Below are positions 20,996 through 34,167 of a stretch of DNA of 64,000 nucleotides, piece after piece. The DNA is taken from the NCBI RefSeq assembly GCF_026914265.1, contig NC_069129.1:17593945-17657944 (forward strand), read 5' to 3'. Position 1 is the first letter of the stretch. The number at the start of each line of letters is the position of its first letter. The position numbers and the translations under genes are program-made. The notes under the pieces were generated by a model. That model did not search any database. It saw only the letters and a program-made list of their open reading frames with translations, and was not told the DNA's origin. The stretch comes from Mya arenaria (taxonomy: Eukaryota; Mollusca; Bivalvia; Myida; Myidae).

Positions 20996-23900
20996 TCACA
21001 CAGCCAGCACATCACTCTGTATCTCATGGCTAAGCTGGGTCTGCAGGTTAGACAGTTTTTCTTTAAGTCTTGCAAGGGCTGAGAACACGATATTCTCTGG
21101 CTTCATGGAACCGCAGGACTCTACGTTGTAGAAATACTTGTTAGGGAAGCCTGTTGGGTCAAACGGCGCTTGATCTAAAATTGGAAAAATGTGTGTTCCA
21201 CTTGCTTTCAATCTTATCAACAATACTAGCGAAATTAAGTTTAGTTTATCTACTCAAATTTAAAGATTTCCAATCATTAATAAAAACGCTGACGTAGCAA
21301 TTTTAACTTGCTTTAAAACAGTATTCATTTAACCAAATAAGTACTGTGTAATTACTATGTTTAGGAGGGAGGAGGAAGCAAAATGACTTAATCGAACCTC
21401 TTTCCTTTTAAAATTTTAATAAAACACATTGTACATGTATTTCAAGAATGACATATTGTAAAGCTGAATTTGCGAGAAAAATACAAACGATTTTCATTGT
21501 CTCCTGTATATCTATTTCCATATCACCCTAGATCATTTAGAATATGTAACATTGTCACATGAAAGAAAAAGTGACAATTTTTGTGTGTATGTGAAGCATT
21601 GTGTCTCATAAGCTAGTAATCATGGGTTCTTTGATATACATGTACATCTTAAAAGTATCCCTCGTTTAATTATAATCATTGTGATTCTTCCTCGTTAACC
21701 AGGCTATCAGCAGTCAAGATAAGCACACGCCAACAACACCTGCACTGGTACAATGCTTCCTGGGCTTCATCAAATTCTGAATTTTAGATAGCAGTGCTGG
21801 TTGATTCTTTGGACTCGATGTCAGGGCTATTTATAATATATAACTCTATATAACAATAATAGTAATTGGAATACTATCGCGTGGGTTCGTGATCATGTTC
21901 TCTTCCATCCAACCAAATTGATAAATCTCATATTTATTGCAAACAATATACCTATTACAGCACTATTTTTCACAGAAGAAATCCCATGCATTTTCATGTT
22001 TAGGAAAACATATGAACTACCAGTAGATCACTCCAGTATAGTTGTCAAACTGTGTGCATTAATGTCTCCATTAAAAGTTGTCAGAACATGAGTACCACGT
22101 GGCAAATGTCAATGCTTGTCTGTTTTTTAAGTTGAGCAAGGGGAAAACTAGATAATTCATAAAGCAAGAGTACAGTACCTTTCTATATAATAATGTGGTT
22201 TGTATTGTCTGTTGCAACATATGTACCAAGTTTCTTTTGAATATCTTGCAGGGTTTTTGTATAATGCACAACTTCAATGACAACAACACCAAGGCTTTGA
22301 CGATACTTAACTTGTTTTTCTTTGAAAAACAGACTAGCTAAAAAGGATCTTACATTCATCTTCCTCGAGCTCGGAATATTCACTCTTGGGCCTGAAATAT
22401 ACACAAATTACAGATGTACACAAATGCATGAAACCATAAAACAACCATACTGTAATCTCACAACACAAAGATCAGATGAAAGGAGGAATCTGTCACTTTT
22501 AAAAAGATTAATTTTAACTTCAATATTCCCAGGGTTAGAGTATGTCATGGTTCGTCGACAATAATCTGGATCTTATTCAAGGAATAATTCCACATAAGTA
22601 AATTCATTCATCATTGAAACACACCTGTATTATTTCACTCACCATTCCTCAGGTTTGGGGTATGTTGTGTGGCGTAGAGCGTTATCTGGGTCGTACTCGA
22701 AGCAGACCCCTGTTGTGGGGTTCCACTTGGCATGCTCCTTCGCGAACCCCTTCCTGGCGAACGCCTTCACCTTCACCTCTTGACCCTTTCGCAACTTCAC
22801 AATCAAGATGTCTGCATGTAAAGCATTTTTTTGTTAGAAATCATCTCTTCAAATTTCTACACACTATTATGACACTTTGTCTATGACATATATATCTGAT
22901 CACTAGTGGATTAAAAGGGGGAGGGAGTGCACCCATAATGCCCCCCCCCCCCCTTAAATCACTCAAGTTTTTAATGGACCAATTCTGACTTGAATTATTA
23001 AAAAGAAAATTGGGGGAGTACCTGCAAACCTCCCTGCCAACATTTGAATCTATATTATATTCGGTTATGAGGGAGTGGAGCATGTCAAAAGGTTGTGCCC
23101 CTGCGTTATGTCCCCTCTAACATCATCCTGGATCCCCCCCTGCTGATTACTATGCATGATATGAATTTTGCAACAGCTCTTGTATTTTCTAATAATCATA
23201 ATAACTTGAATTACAGAACTATTTATCAAGTTATTTGCATAATTCATTTTTGAGATATGAGCTTCATTCTAAACTTTCCAAATAAAATAATATAACAAAT
23301 TAATAAATTAGGGGCCAAAATTTGATTTTATATTTAGTAGTCTAAATTATAATTTCCTAATAGTCGTAAACACTAGTGTGGAGAATTAAGTCAAATAAAT
23401 GAACAGCTTTTGAGATACATTGAATTACGAAATATCCTAACTTGACGGAAAAAAATTCACAAGACACTGATGCACACTGATGTACACACCAGCATGAATA
23501 GACTAGCATTTCTCATTTTTTGAATAGTCCAGCTAAAAGTCTGTCAACTAACCATCTGTGTCGTCATATTCACTTCCCTCTTCTTTGTTGCGTGACGTCA
23601 CCTGAATTAAAAATGTATGTTATATTGAATTAAAACTTGTTCAAATTAAAATGATTAAGGAAGAGCTTGTATATATTGCAGTATAATAAGGTGTCATTCT
23701 TGAACATATAGTGTTTTTTCACTTTAAAGGGAATGGTGGCGGGTCCTTTCATAGGAGAAAAATGGCATCGTTTTGGAAAAAGGGGAAAAAAACTAACATA
23801 ATTCTTCAGTACTATCAAGCTAAATTAATATAGTACAGGTATATTTGACATCAACTGTTTCTGCAATGCATCCTTAACTATCCTTTAACAGCACGTCACC

Positions 23901-26900
23901 TTAGTGCAAGAACTCAATATCTGCTTAAATATCTATATGCAGTTATTGAGTTATTGCACTAGGGTGACGACTGTCTGCAGCCCCCCAAACCAAGGTGTCC
24001 TGTGCTCTAACCCAGTACTTGCTGTCCATATCCCGCCCCCTAATCGCTTCAAATACAGGTATAATTAGCATCCTCTGTTTTTCTGCAATGCATCCTCATG
24101 TCTCTCTTTTCTTCCACAGTAGGATGTCCGCCCCTCTGGCTTTCAACCCACTGACAGGCTGTCCATATCAGGCCCCCTCTGCCATTAACACCCATTCCCT
24201 CCAGCATCTGTGCAGGCACACCATTGTCAACTGTGTTGGGCTCAAAAACATTCACAAGGTTGGTGTGTTTGGCTTCCCATGATACATGTACATGTCTGTT
24301 TGCAGGGTTAATCGCATACCATTTGGCTTCATAAGCTCATACTTCAAAAAACATTTTTTGCCCTAATTTTTCATTACAATTACTTTTTGCAAAAAACAAG
24401 TGCTTTCTATTATCCACCAGCTATCGGGGCTAGGGTATTTTGTACTATATTGTCAAGGACAGCTTTCAATAAGTAGCATTCGCGTAAGTTAATATCATTC
24501 TTATCATATGCATGCTCCTTATTGCACTGTTAAGCTCCGCCTACTTGGTTATCGTTCTAACATAGTAGTCAAGAGTTTTCTTTTCTCAAGCAGTGTGTAT
24601 GCTAACTAAGATGTTTAATACTTTCATCAAATTATCTGATAAAGGACATTTATTCCAAAGTTTTGCTTTTTTGGGGGATAGGTTGAACAACTGCCCCTTC
24701 CACCACGACTGAAAGGTCAGGTGTCCAGTTTAAGTCTGGTAGATTTCTTCATTGATGGAACCAGTCTATCCCCTCAGTCACAAGACACTGGACTTTACCC
24801 AGCCACCTGCATTCTTACGGGAGACCATCTCAACATTAGGGTCATACAACCAGGTGAGGGGTCTTCAAAAGCCTTTGGGATAGCAATTGTAAGACTTGTT
24901 AATACCCAAAACTTAACATTATATTAACTGTGGTCATAAAATGAAAAATAGAGTATATATTCAACAGTTTAACCAGTCACAACATTTGAACCAGTTATAC
25001 TAGTAACAACAGATTAACAGACACAATAGTTTAATAAATTACAACAATTAAACCAGTCACAGTTAAACCAGTCACAACAGTTAAACAAGTTACAACAGCT
25101 AAACCAGTCACAGCAATGTAATTAATTATTATTATAACAGTTAAACCAGTCACAGTTTAACTGGTAACAACAGTTAAATCTGCTAATTTAACCAGTTACA
25201 ACAGTTCAACCTGTCAAACCCCTTACAACAGTAAAACCATTCACAAGTTAAATCAGTTACACAGTTATACGACTATACTCCCAGCAAAACTATTGAAAAA
25301 GTGTCTTCTTACAGTTGTAAGCAGATCATGCACGAGAATTTTGAGTAATTCCACTAGCAGATACATTGTATTAAAAAAGACCATGATAACTATCTAATGT
25401 TAATCTTTTGGAAATAATATTTCTATTTATCTTTTAATAAATCTGTATTTATTTATTTATTAATGCATTTATTTGCTCACTAATATTTTCAATACACTTA
25501 TCGTTGTATAATCATATACAGTTTCTCGTTTTTCCTTCAAAAGTGTCCTCTTACAGACGTTAGAAACCACTTCACTAGGACAGACACCAATTTTATCTTG
25601 GCTTGGCCTCAGACAAAATTGGTGTTCGTCCTAGCAAAACCGCTTCTTACATCTGTAGGAGGACACTTTTGAAGAAAAACTGGTACTGTATCTATAACTT
25701 AAACCCATTACAACATTTTAGCCTGTCATAACAGTTAAATCAGTCACACAGTTGAACCAATAACAACAGTCAAATCTGTCAAGAGTTGTGAAAGTTAAAC
25801 CGGTCACAACAACTAAATTAATGAAAAGAATAAAATGTCATGGACCATTAAACATGGACTAAGATTCAATAGATTATATTATTAAACAACTTAACTCATT
25901 AATTATTGAGGACATGCATTATTGATTTTAAGTATCATGTCACTAGTATACATGACTATGCAAGTCTTTTATTATATTAGTAGACTTTTGTTATGGCATT
26001 CCATCTTGAATTTGTAAATTATTTTAATTTTAAACAGGTCAAACTCCACCAGAGAGCGAAAACATTTTTGCACGATTTGAAGAAGACAACCACTGGATTT
26101 TAGTGGAGACTCAAATCGAATCCCTCAGAGATGTCTTGCTGAAAAGCAAGGAGACCAATATGCCTGTACAAGAAACCATCATATGGAAAGCCTTGTCCAG
26201 CTTAGTTTCTTACATCAAGTCCAATGACGTTCAACCAAATGCTCATTTGTCTACTGATTGTATCAAAATTTCTGGTAGCAAGTATTACATAGAAATCTTG
26301 GATGGAACTCAGAATGACATGCCAGTTGATGCAACAGCCAATGCCACATATGAGGCACCAGAAGTTTTAACAAATGAAGATCCTGATACCAGGGCCCTTG
26401 TTTGGTCAATTGGCTGTATTGCATATGAAGCACTGGCCCTGGAACCAGCATATTATGACCCAACTGGCACCAATCCATTTGCCGCATACCAGAATGTAAT
26501 GGCAGGAGTTATTCCCCCTATGCCAACAAATGGGAGTACAGAGTTGCAGGACTTGATTTCTAAGTGTCTGGTGGCCAATAAAGACAACAGAATCACCCTA
26601 GATGACCTTCAAACCCTTCTAAGCAGCCACTTGTAGTACATCTTTATTTATCTGTGAGAATGATTTAAACTTGTAGAACAATACTACTTATCTGTGATAT
26701 AAATTACTGTGATGATTTATTTTAATACTTTTTACACATTTTTCATTGTTGACAAGATTTTATAATATATTTCTAGTGCAAATAAATGGAAATAGATACG
26801 CTAACTGTCACTTTCTTTACTGTGTATGACCCTTTATGATAAAGAACATGGACAGGTTTGAACAAGTGAAGTGGGGCTGATATTGGAATTCTTTCTTTAA

Positions 26901-29900
26901 AATAGTTTGTAAAGCCTATGGGACAATTTTGAGCCCATCACAGTTCACATGACATCTTCCTTCTAGTTAATGTTCATTACATTCAATTTAAAAACATAGA
27001 CACATTTTTCAAATGGTTTAACCTACCGGTACAATTTTTGGATTGCTGGAGATGAGGTCGGCGCTGGTTACGTGACGTGTGACATCATCCTGGCATTTCA
27101 CGTCCATGGTAAACTCGACAGAGCAGTCTGGGCAGAAATCCTCACATGTACAGTCCTGGGAGAAAATGAAGTGTATAATTTAACAAACATGTTATCCCCT
27201 TCGTAGCAATGCATACTATTGAAAAAAAATGCCTTAGTCTTATAATATCAAGATACATGCATTATTTCTAACCTACCACTCAGATTCATCAATTATTTAT
27301 CTCCACCCTCAACGATGGAAATACATAATATAATAAATATTACTTAAGTAATACTACAGTAAAACTGCAATCTCTCGAGGATTTTGGGACCCGAGCTAAA
27401 ATCTCAAGTGATCTGATGTTTGTAAAGCGACCCAAGTTTCCATTTTAATGGTCAGGATTAAGCCTCGACCTTGACCAATCCACAGTTCTCAAACGATCGC
27501 CTGTTCAAATGATTGCAGTTTAACTGTAAAGTTAAGGTAGGCAAATGTACTGATAATTCAGACAACAGCTACCATTTTTTCCCATTCAACAACTAAAATA
27601 TCTTGACAAGAGTACAGCACAGCAAATGCCTGTCTGCTGTAAATGAGGCATTCCACAACTAGTATTAAAACCAGAATTATGGGCTTTGATGTGCATTTGG
27701 ATATTATCTCTGGCAACATTAGTACCATTTCATACTTTTTTTCAAGTAATGGTCAAGGTTAAAGATTTTGCATAACAACAACACCAATGACCCCAGGCTT
27801 TGACAACTTATACCTTTCCAATTACCTCTTTCATTAAAAAAACAGCTGAGCTAAAAAGCACTGATTTAAACAAAGCCAGATTATTTCGACAATTGTATTC
27901 ATACAGTAATTAATGCATACCTACAATTTACTGATAAACATTACCCTAGAGTACTGCATCCTGTCGACCACATCATCACTGGTGAGGGGAATCAGTCCAA
28001 TTCGATGGGAAATAAACTCGTCAAACAGCACAGTTGAGTTGGCCTCAATCTGAACCCAGTCTATAGCTGAAGTTATTACAAAAATAGAACATTTGTGCAG
28101 GATTTTTTTTATAGTATACTGTAACAATATCTAACTTACACTACTTCAATAGTAAAATCAAAATCCTCATAATATGAAAGATCTACACAAAGCAAAACTA
28201 GATGGTTGTTTTTGTAATGAAAAAACTGATGTCTCTCAAATATGCACATTATCGCAATATGTTGAATATAGATATATGATTTTTGACCTCCAAGTGTGAC
28301 GTCATCTTAATAGAGTGAACATTTGTGGCAAGTAATTTCAAAATCCTTTAAGCGGTTCAAGAGAAATGGAGCCGACACAAGATAAAATAATATGACCTTT
28401 GATCTCTAAGAGTGACCTTGACCTTGAATCCAACTAATTGTGACATGCCCTATGCACAGCACCGCAATATGGTGAACATTTGTGATAAGTTATTTCAACA
28501 TCCTTCAAGCAGTTCAAGAGATATGAGAGGACAAAAAATGTATTTGTATGATCTTTGACCTCTGAGTGTGACCTTGAGCTTAAACAGTGCTCCATACGTC
28601 CTCTCAATATGGTGATTATTTGTGGGGAGTAGTTTCAAAATCATTCCAGGAGTTCAAGAAGAATGTGGAAGACATCAAATCATCTCAATATGGTGAATTT
28701 TTGTGCTAAGTTATTTTAAAACCTTTCAAGTAGTTCAAGAGATATGTAGCAGACACAAAATATAGTCATATTATTGCCATATGACATTCCACCTTTAAGT
28801 GTGCCTTTGACTTTTAACAGAGATGGTTGTAACATGCCTTGTCTCAATATGGTGAACAGTTGTGGAACAAGTGATTTCAAAATCCTTCGTGAGATTGACC
28901 TTTGACCTTATCTAAGAGTGACCTTGACCTTGAACCAAGCTGGTTGTAACATGCACTCTACATATCATCTCAATATGGTGAACATTTGTGGTGCGTTTCT
29001 AAAATCCTTCCAAGGGCTTCAAGAGATATGGAGTGGATACAAAATGTAGTCATGTGACCTGCAAACGACATTAAATATAGTCATATTATAGCCAAATGAC
29101 ATTTGACTTGTAAATGTGACCATGAACTTGAACTGAGCTGGTTCTTACATGTACATGATTTATGCACATCATCTCATTATGGCGAACGGTTTTGGGCAGT
29201 TATTTCAAAATCCTTCAAGCGGTTGAAGAGGTATGGAGTGGACACAATTTGTGACAGAAAAATTGATGCAAGGACAGAAAGACATCTCAAACAAAAACAA
29301 TGTGTCTCCCCATTTAGTGAGGGTAGACATAATTTATTCAATTAGCCATTTTTTTTCTTAAATTTGTCAAGAAATATATTTATTCTATTATTTGAGTATT
29401 CTTAAAGTCACATGTAATAGTATCACATGTTTTTGTTTTTCAGCTTTATATCAGTTTATAATGTCCAGATTGTATTAAGCATAGAGTTTTTACCCATTGT
29501 TGGTACTTCTGCAATACAGACTCTCCTCAGAGCATTCGCAACACTGAAATTTAAACAAAAACATTTATAAATGTTATGAACTGCTGCAAATGAAATATAA
29601 ACAGACAAGCATCATGTTTAGTGGCATCATTGTGCTCTGTCAATTTGTGAAGGTGTGAAAAAACTCCTTCTACCTTACGGCCGCTGTCTTACTATACCAA
29701 TAGGCCAAACTGTTGCGATGACAGTGTTGTTTGTCCCATTATACCATGTGTTTGAAATACTTGGCAGAAGGTGTTGAGAATATTTAAGTACAATATACGG
29801 CATATACAATTCGCGAAATGACAAATAAATTGAGGGGTTTGAGGAGAGCAACATCATGAAGACATAATGAAACTGTTCTTTGTTGATTACTTCATTAATA

Positions 29901-31718
29901 CAGTATTGCAATTAACTATATATGTGTGCTTTATACCGCTTGTACCATTGTTATTTCAATATCTTATCATTTATTTACACATGCTATACTATTAAATATA
30001 ATACTATAAAGAAATAGAAATCAAAAACGTTCCTGCTGCACCATCATGTCAAGTTAAATGTAATGTCTGTACGTATGCACAATTTCTTGCAACTGATATC
30101 AACACATCCTTATATTTATAGAAACATTTAACTTTCTAAGTGTACCCATAAATATCAATATTATGCATAGTTAAGTTTTTTGTTCCTATGGTTTTAGCCA
30201 CATTTTCAAAAGGACAGGAATCTGCAGGAAAGGGAGAAAAGGGTTGTGCTTTTATATTGAAAATATGTTCGGTTTCAACTGCTAAATGCGTATGGATTCA
30301 GGACTTTAAATTGACGCACAGAAATTGTAAATGACCCATCACCCGAAATTGACGACCCGAAATTGACGCATAATAAATTTGTAGCAAGTGTCATTTTTGG
30401 AAGAATTTCTGAGTAAGAGTCAATAATATTTGAAAAGCGCCGCAAGGCACGATCTCCATGTTTGTTTAATCAATTAAAGTCAAGAGCAATTAACATCTGA
30501 AGCGACAAGTGATTATGGATCTAAAATTAGACCAGTAACCTTGCCAACTAGCAGTGGTCAAACTCAATGCTGTGATAATTTCAACCGTTTTATAAATTAA
30601 CAGATACTTTCGGCATTTCGCTAAAAGTATGATGCTTGCTTACTTCCTGACAATTTTGATAAAAGTGAAAGAAGAACTGTTAGACATAAATCGCTGTCAG
30701 TGTACAATTCAGTTCTTTTATTGCTATGCCATTTATGAAAATTTATGAAAAAAACAATGTTGCAATACAACCAATAGGTGCATTTTTTTTTCTTCCGGAA
30801 AACGTGAAAGAGAAACTGAAAGTAAAAGCAAGAAAGGTGTCATTGCAACTTGCACAATTGCTGGTGCATATTGGATTTTGACAAAGATGCATTTGTTACA
30901 TGATATAAAGTAAATGCAGAATTCCTGTTTCACTGACCATGCAGTAAACAAATAATATGGTAATCAGAGTCAGATTATATATTTCTAAGTTTTGACTCTC
31001 GGAATTTTTTAACCACTTAAGAGAAGGAAATAAGACAACAAGGTATTCTACTTAAGTCATATTGATCCTTTTGGTCTAACTCTTGCTTGAGATTTTTCAA
31101 TAATGAAAAGTGAATCTTATACAGCAAGTCTTTATTAAACACCTGAATGTTTTTTTCAACTGAAGTTTTGGTAACAATTTGAAGAAGTATAAATAATTAT
31201 GTACCTTGCAATGCCATTGAAATAATATGTACAAAGAAAGACCAGAAAATAACAAAAAAAACAGGACCATGACTCTTGGAAGTCATATTTTGTCTCTTAA
31301 AATTCAGACCTCAGGAGTCAATAATTCTTGGGTTTCAGACCATGTTCAACACGCTGATGAATTATAGTCATATTATTAATAATAAAAACAAACTTTTGTA
31401 TTATCTTGACAATTTCTTTCAATGAAGGCAGGAGGGTGCACATACTGGTCTCCATGAAAGAAAAAGGCTGATTCCGAAAAAGGCTGATTTCAAAAAAGGG
31501 CAGGCTTCAGTATCCTTCCAAAATTGTTTAGCTAAAACCCTATGTTAGTATTGACAAATATTGTTCATGAAATTTTAGTCGCGAAAACATATTACGAAAA
31601 GGAATATATGCGATAAATACGGTTCATAATACCTCAAATCGGTGTCTTCTAGGACAAATTTTATATTTTCATCAGACACCTGGCTGATTTGCACTGTCGG
31701 TTGGTTTGCGTACGGCAT
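20996..31718 (-). CDS. POLR2C: RNA polymerase II subunit RPB3 (POLR2C)
   Basis: Eight coding exons join in phase into 273 residues: 31718-31633, 29543-29494, 28066-27945, 27155-27027, 23601-23553, 22811-22643, 22391-22354 and 21174-20996, all with GT..AG borders. Human POLR2C has 275 residues. The N-terminus [13 protein letters not shown], the alpha-like dimerisation blocks ([35 protein letters not shown]) and the C-terminal helix [13 protein letters not shown] are diagnostic. The zinc site CxCx3Cx2C is intact at C88, C90, C94 and C97. RPB3 pairs with RPB11 and forms the assembly platform of Pol II in the nucleus. Another gene lies on the opposite strand within intron 4 (23602-27026). The start codon faces RPRD1 across about 2.4 kb. 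Identity is certain from sequence similarity. Confidence 0.98.
22890..23145. repeat. Dispersed repeat with poly-C (related to 700-995)
   Basis: It lies in POLR2C intron 5. It shares the CACTAG start, the C tract, the GAGGGAGTGGAG block and the CCCCTCTAACATCATCCTGG end with the copy at 700-995. Confidence 0.55.
23894..23969. repeat. 76-bp inverted repeat (hairpin)
   Basis: CGTCACCTTAGTGCAA and GAACTCAATATCTGC on the left are mirrored by GCAGTTATTGAGTT and TTGCACTAGGGTGACG on the right, with a loop of about 16 bp. It lies 150 bp before the first coding exon of the nested kinase-like gene, inside POLR2C intron 4. Confidence 0.7.
24124..26636 (+). CDS. Protein-kinase-like (probable pseudokinase), nested in POLR2C intron 4
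   Basis: Three coding exons join in phase: 24124-24258 (acceptor before 24120, so a 5'UTR intron is likely), 24682-24853 and 26038-26636, giving 301 residues. The N-terminal about 105 residues are unrecognised. From about residue 110 it reads as a kinase hinge and C-lobe: [15 protein letters not shown], then [14 protein letters not shown], an APE-like YEAPEVL, and [14 protein letters not shown], where kinases have an Asp before [20 protein letters not shown] ends the C-lobe. No HRD loop ([11 protein letters not shown] instead) and no DFG (ILDGT) are present, so catalysis is unlikely; a KIND-type non-catalytic C-lobe is the alternative. AATAAA lies at 26781. It is antisense to POLR2C and wholly inside its intron. 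Start choice rests on the first ATG after the acceptor. Confidence 0.75.
24950..25270. repeat. Degenerate short tandem repeat in the kinase-like gene's intron 2
   Basis: Many imperfect copies of CAGTTAAACCAGTCACAA are spaced about 15-20 bp apart. A smaller block of the same motif recurs at 25690-25830 after the MITE. Confidence 0.7.
25519..25687. repeat. Fold-back MITE in the kinase-like gene's intron 2
   Basis: The left arm CTTCAAAAGTGTCCTC, TTACAGACGT, CACTAGGACAGACACCAATT is mirrored on the right by AATTGGTGTTCGTCCTAG, ACATCTGTAGGAGGACACTT. The total is about 170 bp. A fragment of the arm (AGTGTCTTCTTACAGTTGTA) also occurs near 25300. Confidence 0.75.
26781..26786 (+). terminator. Polyadenylation signal of the nested kinase-like gene
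   Basis: AATAAA occurs 145 bp after the stop codon at 26634-26636, in the AT-rich trailer and still before POLR2C exon 4. Position and strand fit the nested gene. Confidence 0.5.
27355..27545. repeat. MITE-like repeat in POLR2C intron 3
   Basis: The ends ACAGTAAAACTGCAATCTCT and TGATTGCAGTTTAACTGTAA are inverted copies. The internal block CCTCGACCTTGACCAATCC recurs at 49755-49775 (CGACCTCGACCAATCCGC), where a partial relative ends in ACTGTAAAAC. Confidence 0.6.
28250..29240. repeat. Diverged tandem repeat in POLR2C intron 2
   Basis: About seven units of irregular length (80-210 bp) share TCAATATGGTGAACATTTGT, TATTTCAAAATCCTTCAAGC, GGTTCAAGAGATATGGAG and TGACCTTTGACCTCT-like blocks. Unit starts are near 28254, 28465, 28605, 28684, 28841, 28970 and 29175. 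It is non-coding. Confidence 0.75.
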
Positions 31719-34167
31719 TTTGATATATTATTATTATTATCAAACAATTGTTTTACAAATTTCAACTTCCGGTTTTACGGGACAAGCAATTATTTAAAAG
31801 TTTATTGCTTATAACGTATTGACCAGAAACGGTTCAAGAAAGACATCACTTTGCCCCTTTGATTTTGCAGTGAAATCATTTTTTTTAAACTTTCTTTTTT
31901 TTTGAGTTTTATATTGAAACAATTTACCCCAAAATACATAATCATTATTATTTTTGCATATTACAAAACAATCCCTTACTAACATGATACTGTAATTATT
32001 CCTCATAGAAATATATCTGTACAAAACATTTGGCAGTTAACATTTTATTGACGTTTCGGTCTATTTCGGATATTGTTTGGATTATTTTGGTAAGGACTAC
32101 ATTGTCGGTGCCGGTTGCTCTCCATACATCGGATGTACATGGCTTAAATGTAAATGGCTTAAAACTATTATTTTTTTTAAATTCAATACAATATCCAGAC
32201 AACCACGTTAATTTAAAATAAAATATGAGACAGCATGTTATTTGCGGGCCCCAATATCACGAAAGTACACAAGTCATTTCTCAATTTCGAACTCAAATAA
32301 AAAAAATACGCATAAAAGCATTACATGATTCAAAATACTAATGTTTTACTCTTTTTAAAAGCGCATTCTCGTGTGCTTTTTGCTGAATAACATTAATTAT
32401 TGCTCAATATTCTAAAGATGTTTTCATTGTATAATATAAAATAGTTATAGCCACACCCAAGAATATTTGGGAAAACATTCAATCTGCATTTTGACACACT
32501 GAAACAACACAAAACATGTAATTATTTATCTGGCAAATGCATATAAATTAGTTCTTCGTAAGTGTTTCTTTAAGCTTAAAGTTAGAAGGGAACATAAAGT
32601 CAATATGATTGTTCAGGATTGTATTCCAAATTTAATTGAAATAATTTTCTCCATGGTTTATGCTTTACTTGAAAGGTGGTTTATATAGTAATAAGTTCTG
32701 CCTCACTATCACTTTTTACTTTCAATCGGCGTTTTTAAATAACACAACAGTATAGGAAGGTGTGTCGCACATAGCATAATTGTTATAACTGCAAAGGTCA
32801 CTGTCTTACTTAATGAAGCCAGGAAATGGATTTCATAGGAATAAATGGTGTACCTATATAATAAGATGTTGTAATTGCTTTGTCGCATTCAATCATATTT
32901 TGATCAAACAGTATTGTAGAGGAACAGAACAAAACGGAACAGAATGTGTATTTAAATTAAGCATACACAGCCCCTCGTTATGAACACAAATTGTATTGTA
33001 GAGCAATAAGGAGAGGTGTGTCACGCATAACAGTGTACTCTCAACGCTAAGGCCAATATCACAGTGATCAATGGAGCCAGATACGGATTTTATAATAACA
33101 ATTCCTAGATTAGTTGTAATTTTACAAAGAAATGTGAGTCAAGTAATGTTTTAATGAATGGAGAAGTGTCCCAACTTTAAATTAGGTTAATATGTCATTT
33201 ACAACCATTAAATTTATAGATTAAAAATGGTTATCATTTTATTATTATTTTCAATTATCATCTTAACGGTAATGTAACAATGAATGTACATGTGTATACT
33301 GCGAAGTACGTACCTGTACATAACTTCTGGGAACAGATATCTAGCCAAGTTTTCGTCCTTTTGTTCAACCGTGCATGCCATGAAATATAACCTCAAGTTT
33401 ACATACATACATGTTTAAAGAATTTCTCTAAATATAAATTAATTTGAAACAATATATACCATGATGGTAATGGTTCATGTAGCCACGGACCTATATAGGC
33501 CCGTGATGTTACAGGATGCACTGTGCAAATGAACGGAATTGAATAAATTCTAATATACTGCAGTAGTGATAAATAATTTATTTTTTTATATTGAGAGGGA
33601 ATAAAATCGGCCTGAGTTATATTTACATTTTAATGCTGCACTCTCACAGATTGAACGTTTAGACAACTTTTTTGTCTTAAAACGAGCCTATTTATGCGAA
33701 AATGCATGGAAACCAGTGATATAAGACTGCTGACAAAAATCAGATCGCAGATTTCCATATTTCAGTACAAAAATTGATGCTTTATGCATTTTTCTTAAAG
33801 CGGTAGTAACGCGTTAAGTTATAAAACATTAATTAACGGAAATATGCCAATCTGCGATCTCTTTTTTTGTCATCAGTCTAGTTTGCTGATAGTTACGCAA
33901 AAATTGGCTCATTCCAAGACAAAAAATAAAACAGTTGTCAAAACGGTAAATCTGTGAGAGTGCAGCTTATAAAATGGTACCGATTATTCAATACTCTTCA
34001 CAAATGTTGGGACATTATAGAAGATGCAATATTGGGTCCCTAATAACACTAAATTTGTACATGTACCACGTGTACATTGTGTTATGCGACCGATTTTCAA
34101 ACCGGCCGTTTTGGCTAACGATAGGGAGAAGTTATTGCTGGCAAAGTCTTGCAAAACGACAACAAAC
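31719..34167. promoter_or_regulatory. Shared upstream region of POLR2C and RPRD1
   Basis: The two start codons diverge across this 2.4-kb interval, which therefore must hold both promoters. No CpG-rich block or clear core promoter was recognised. A TTAA fold-back MITE (33630-33970) occupies the RPRD1-proximal part, less than 200 bp from the RPRD1 ATG. The rest is AT-rich and unremarkable. Confidence 0.5.
33630..33970. repeat. TTAA fold-back MITE, copy 2
   Basis: The left end TTAATGCTGCACTCTCACAG and the right end CTGTGAGAGTGCAGCTTAT are inverted. The internal CTGACAAAAATCAGATCGCA is mirrored by TGCGATCTCTTTTTTTGTCA. The left TTAA is intact; the right flank reads TTATAA. Confidence 0.75.
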
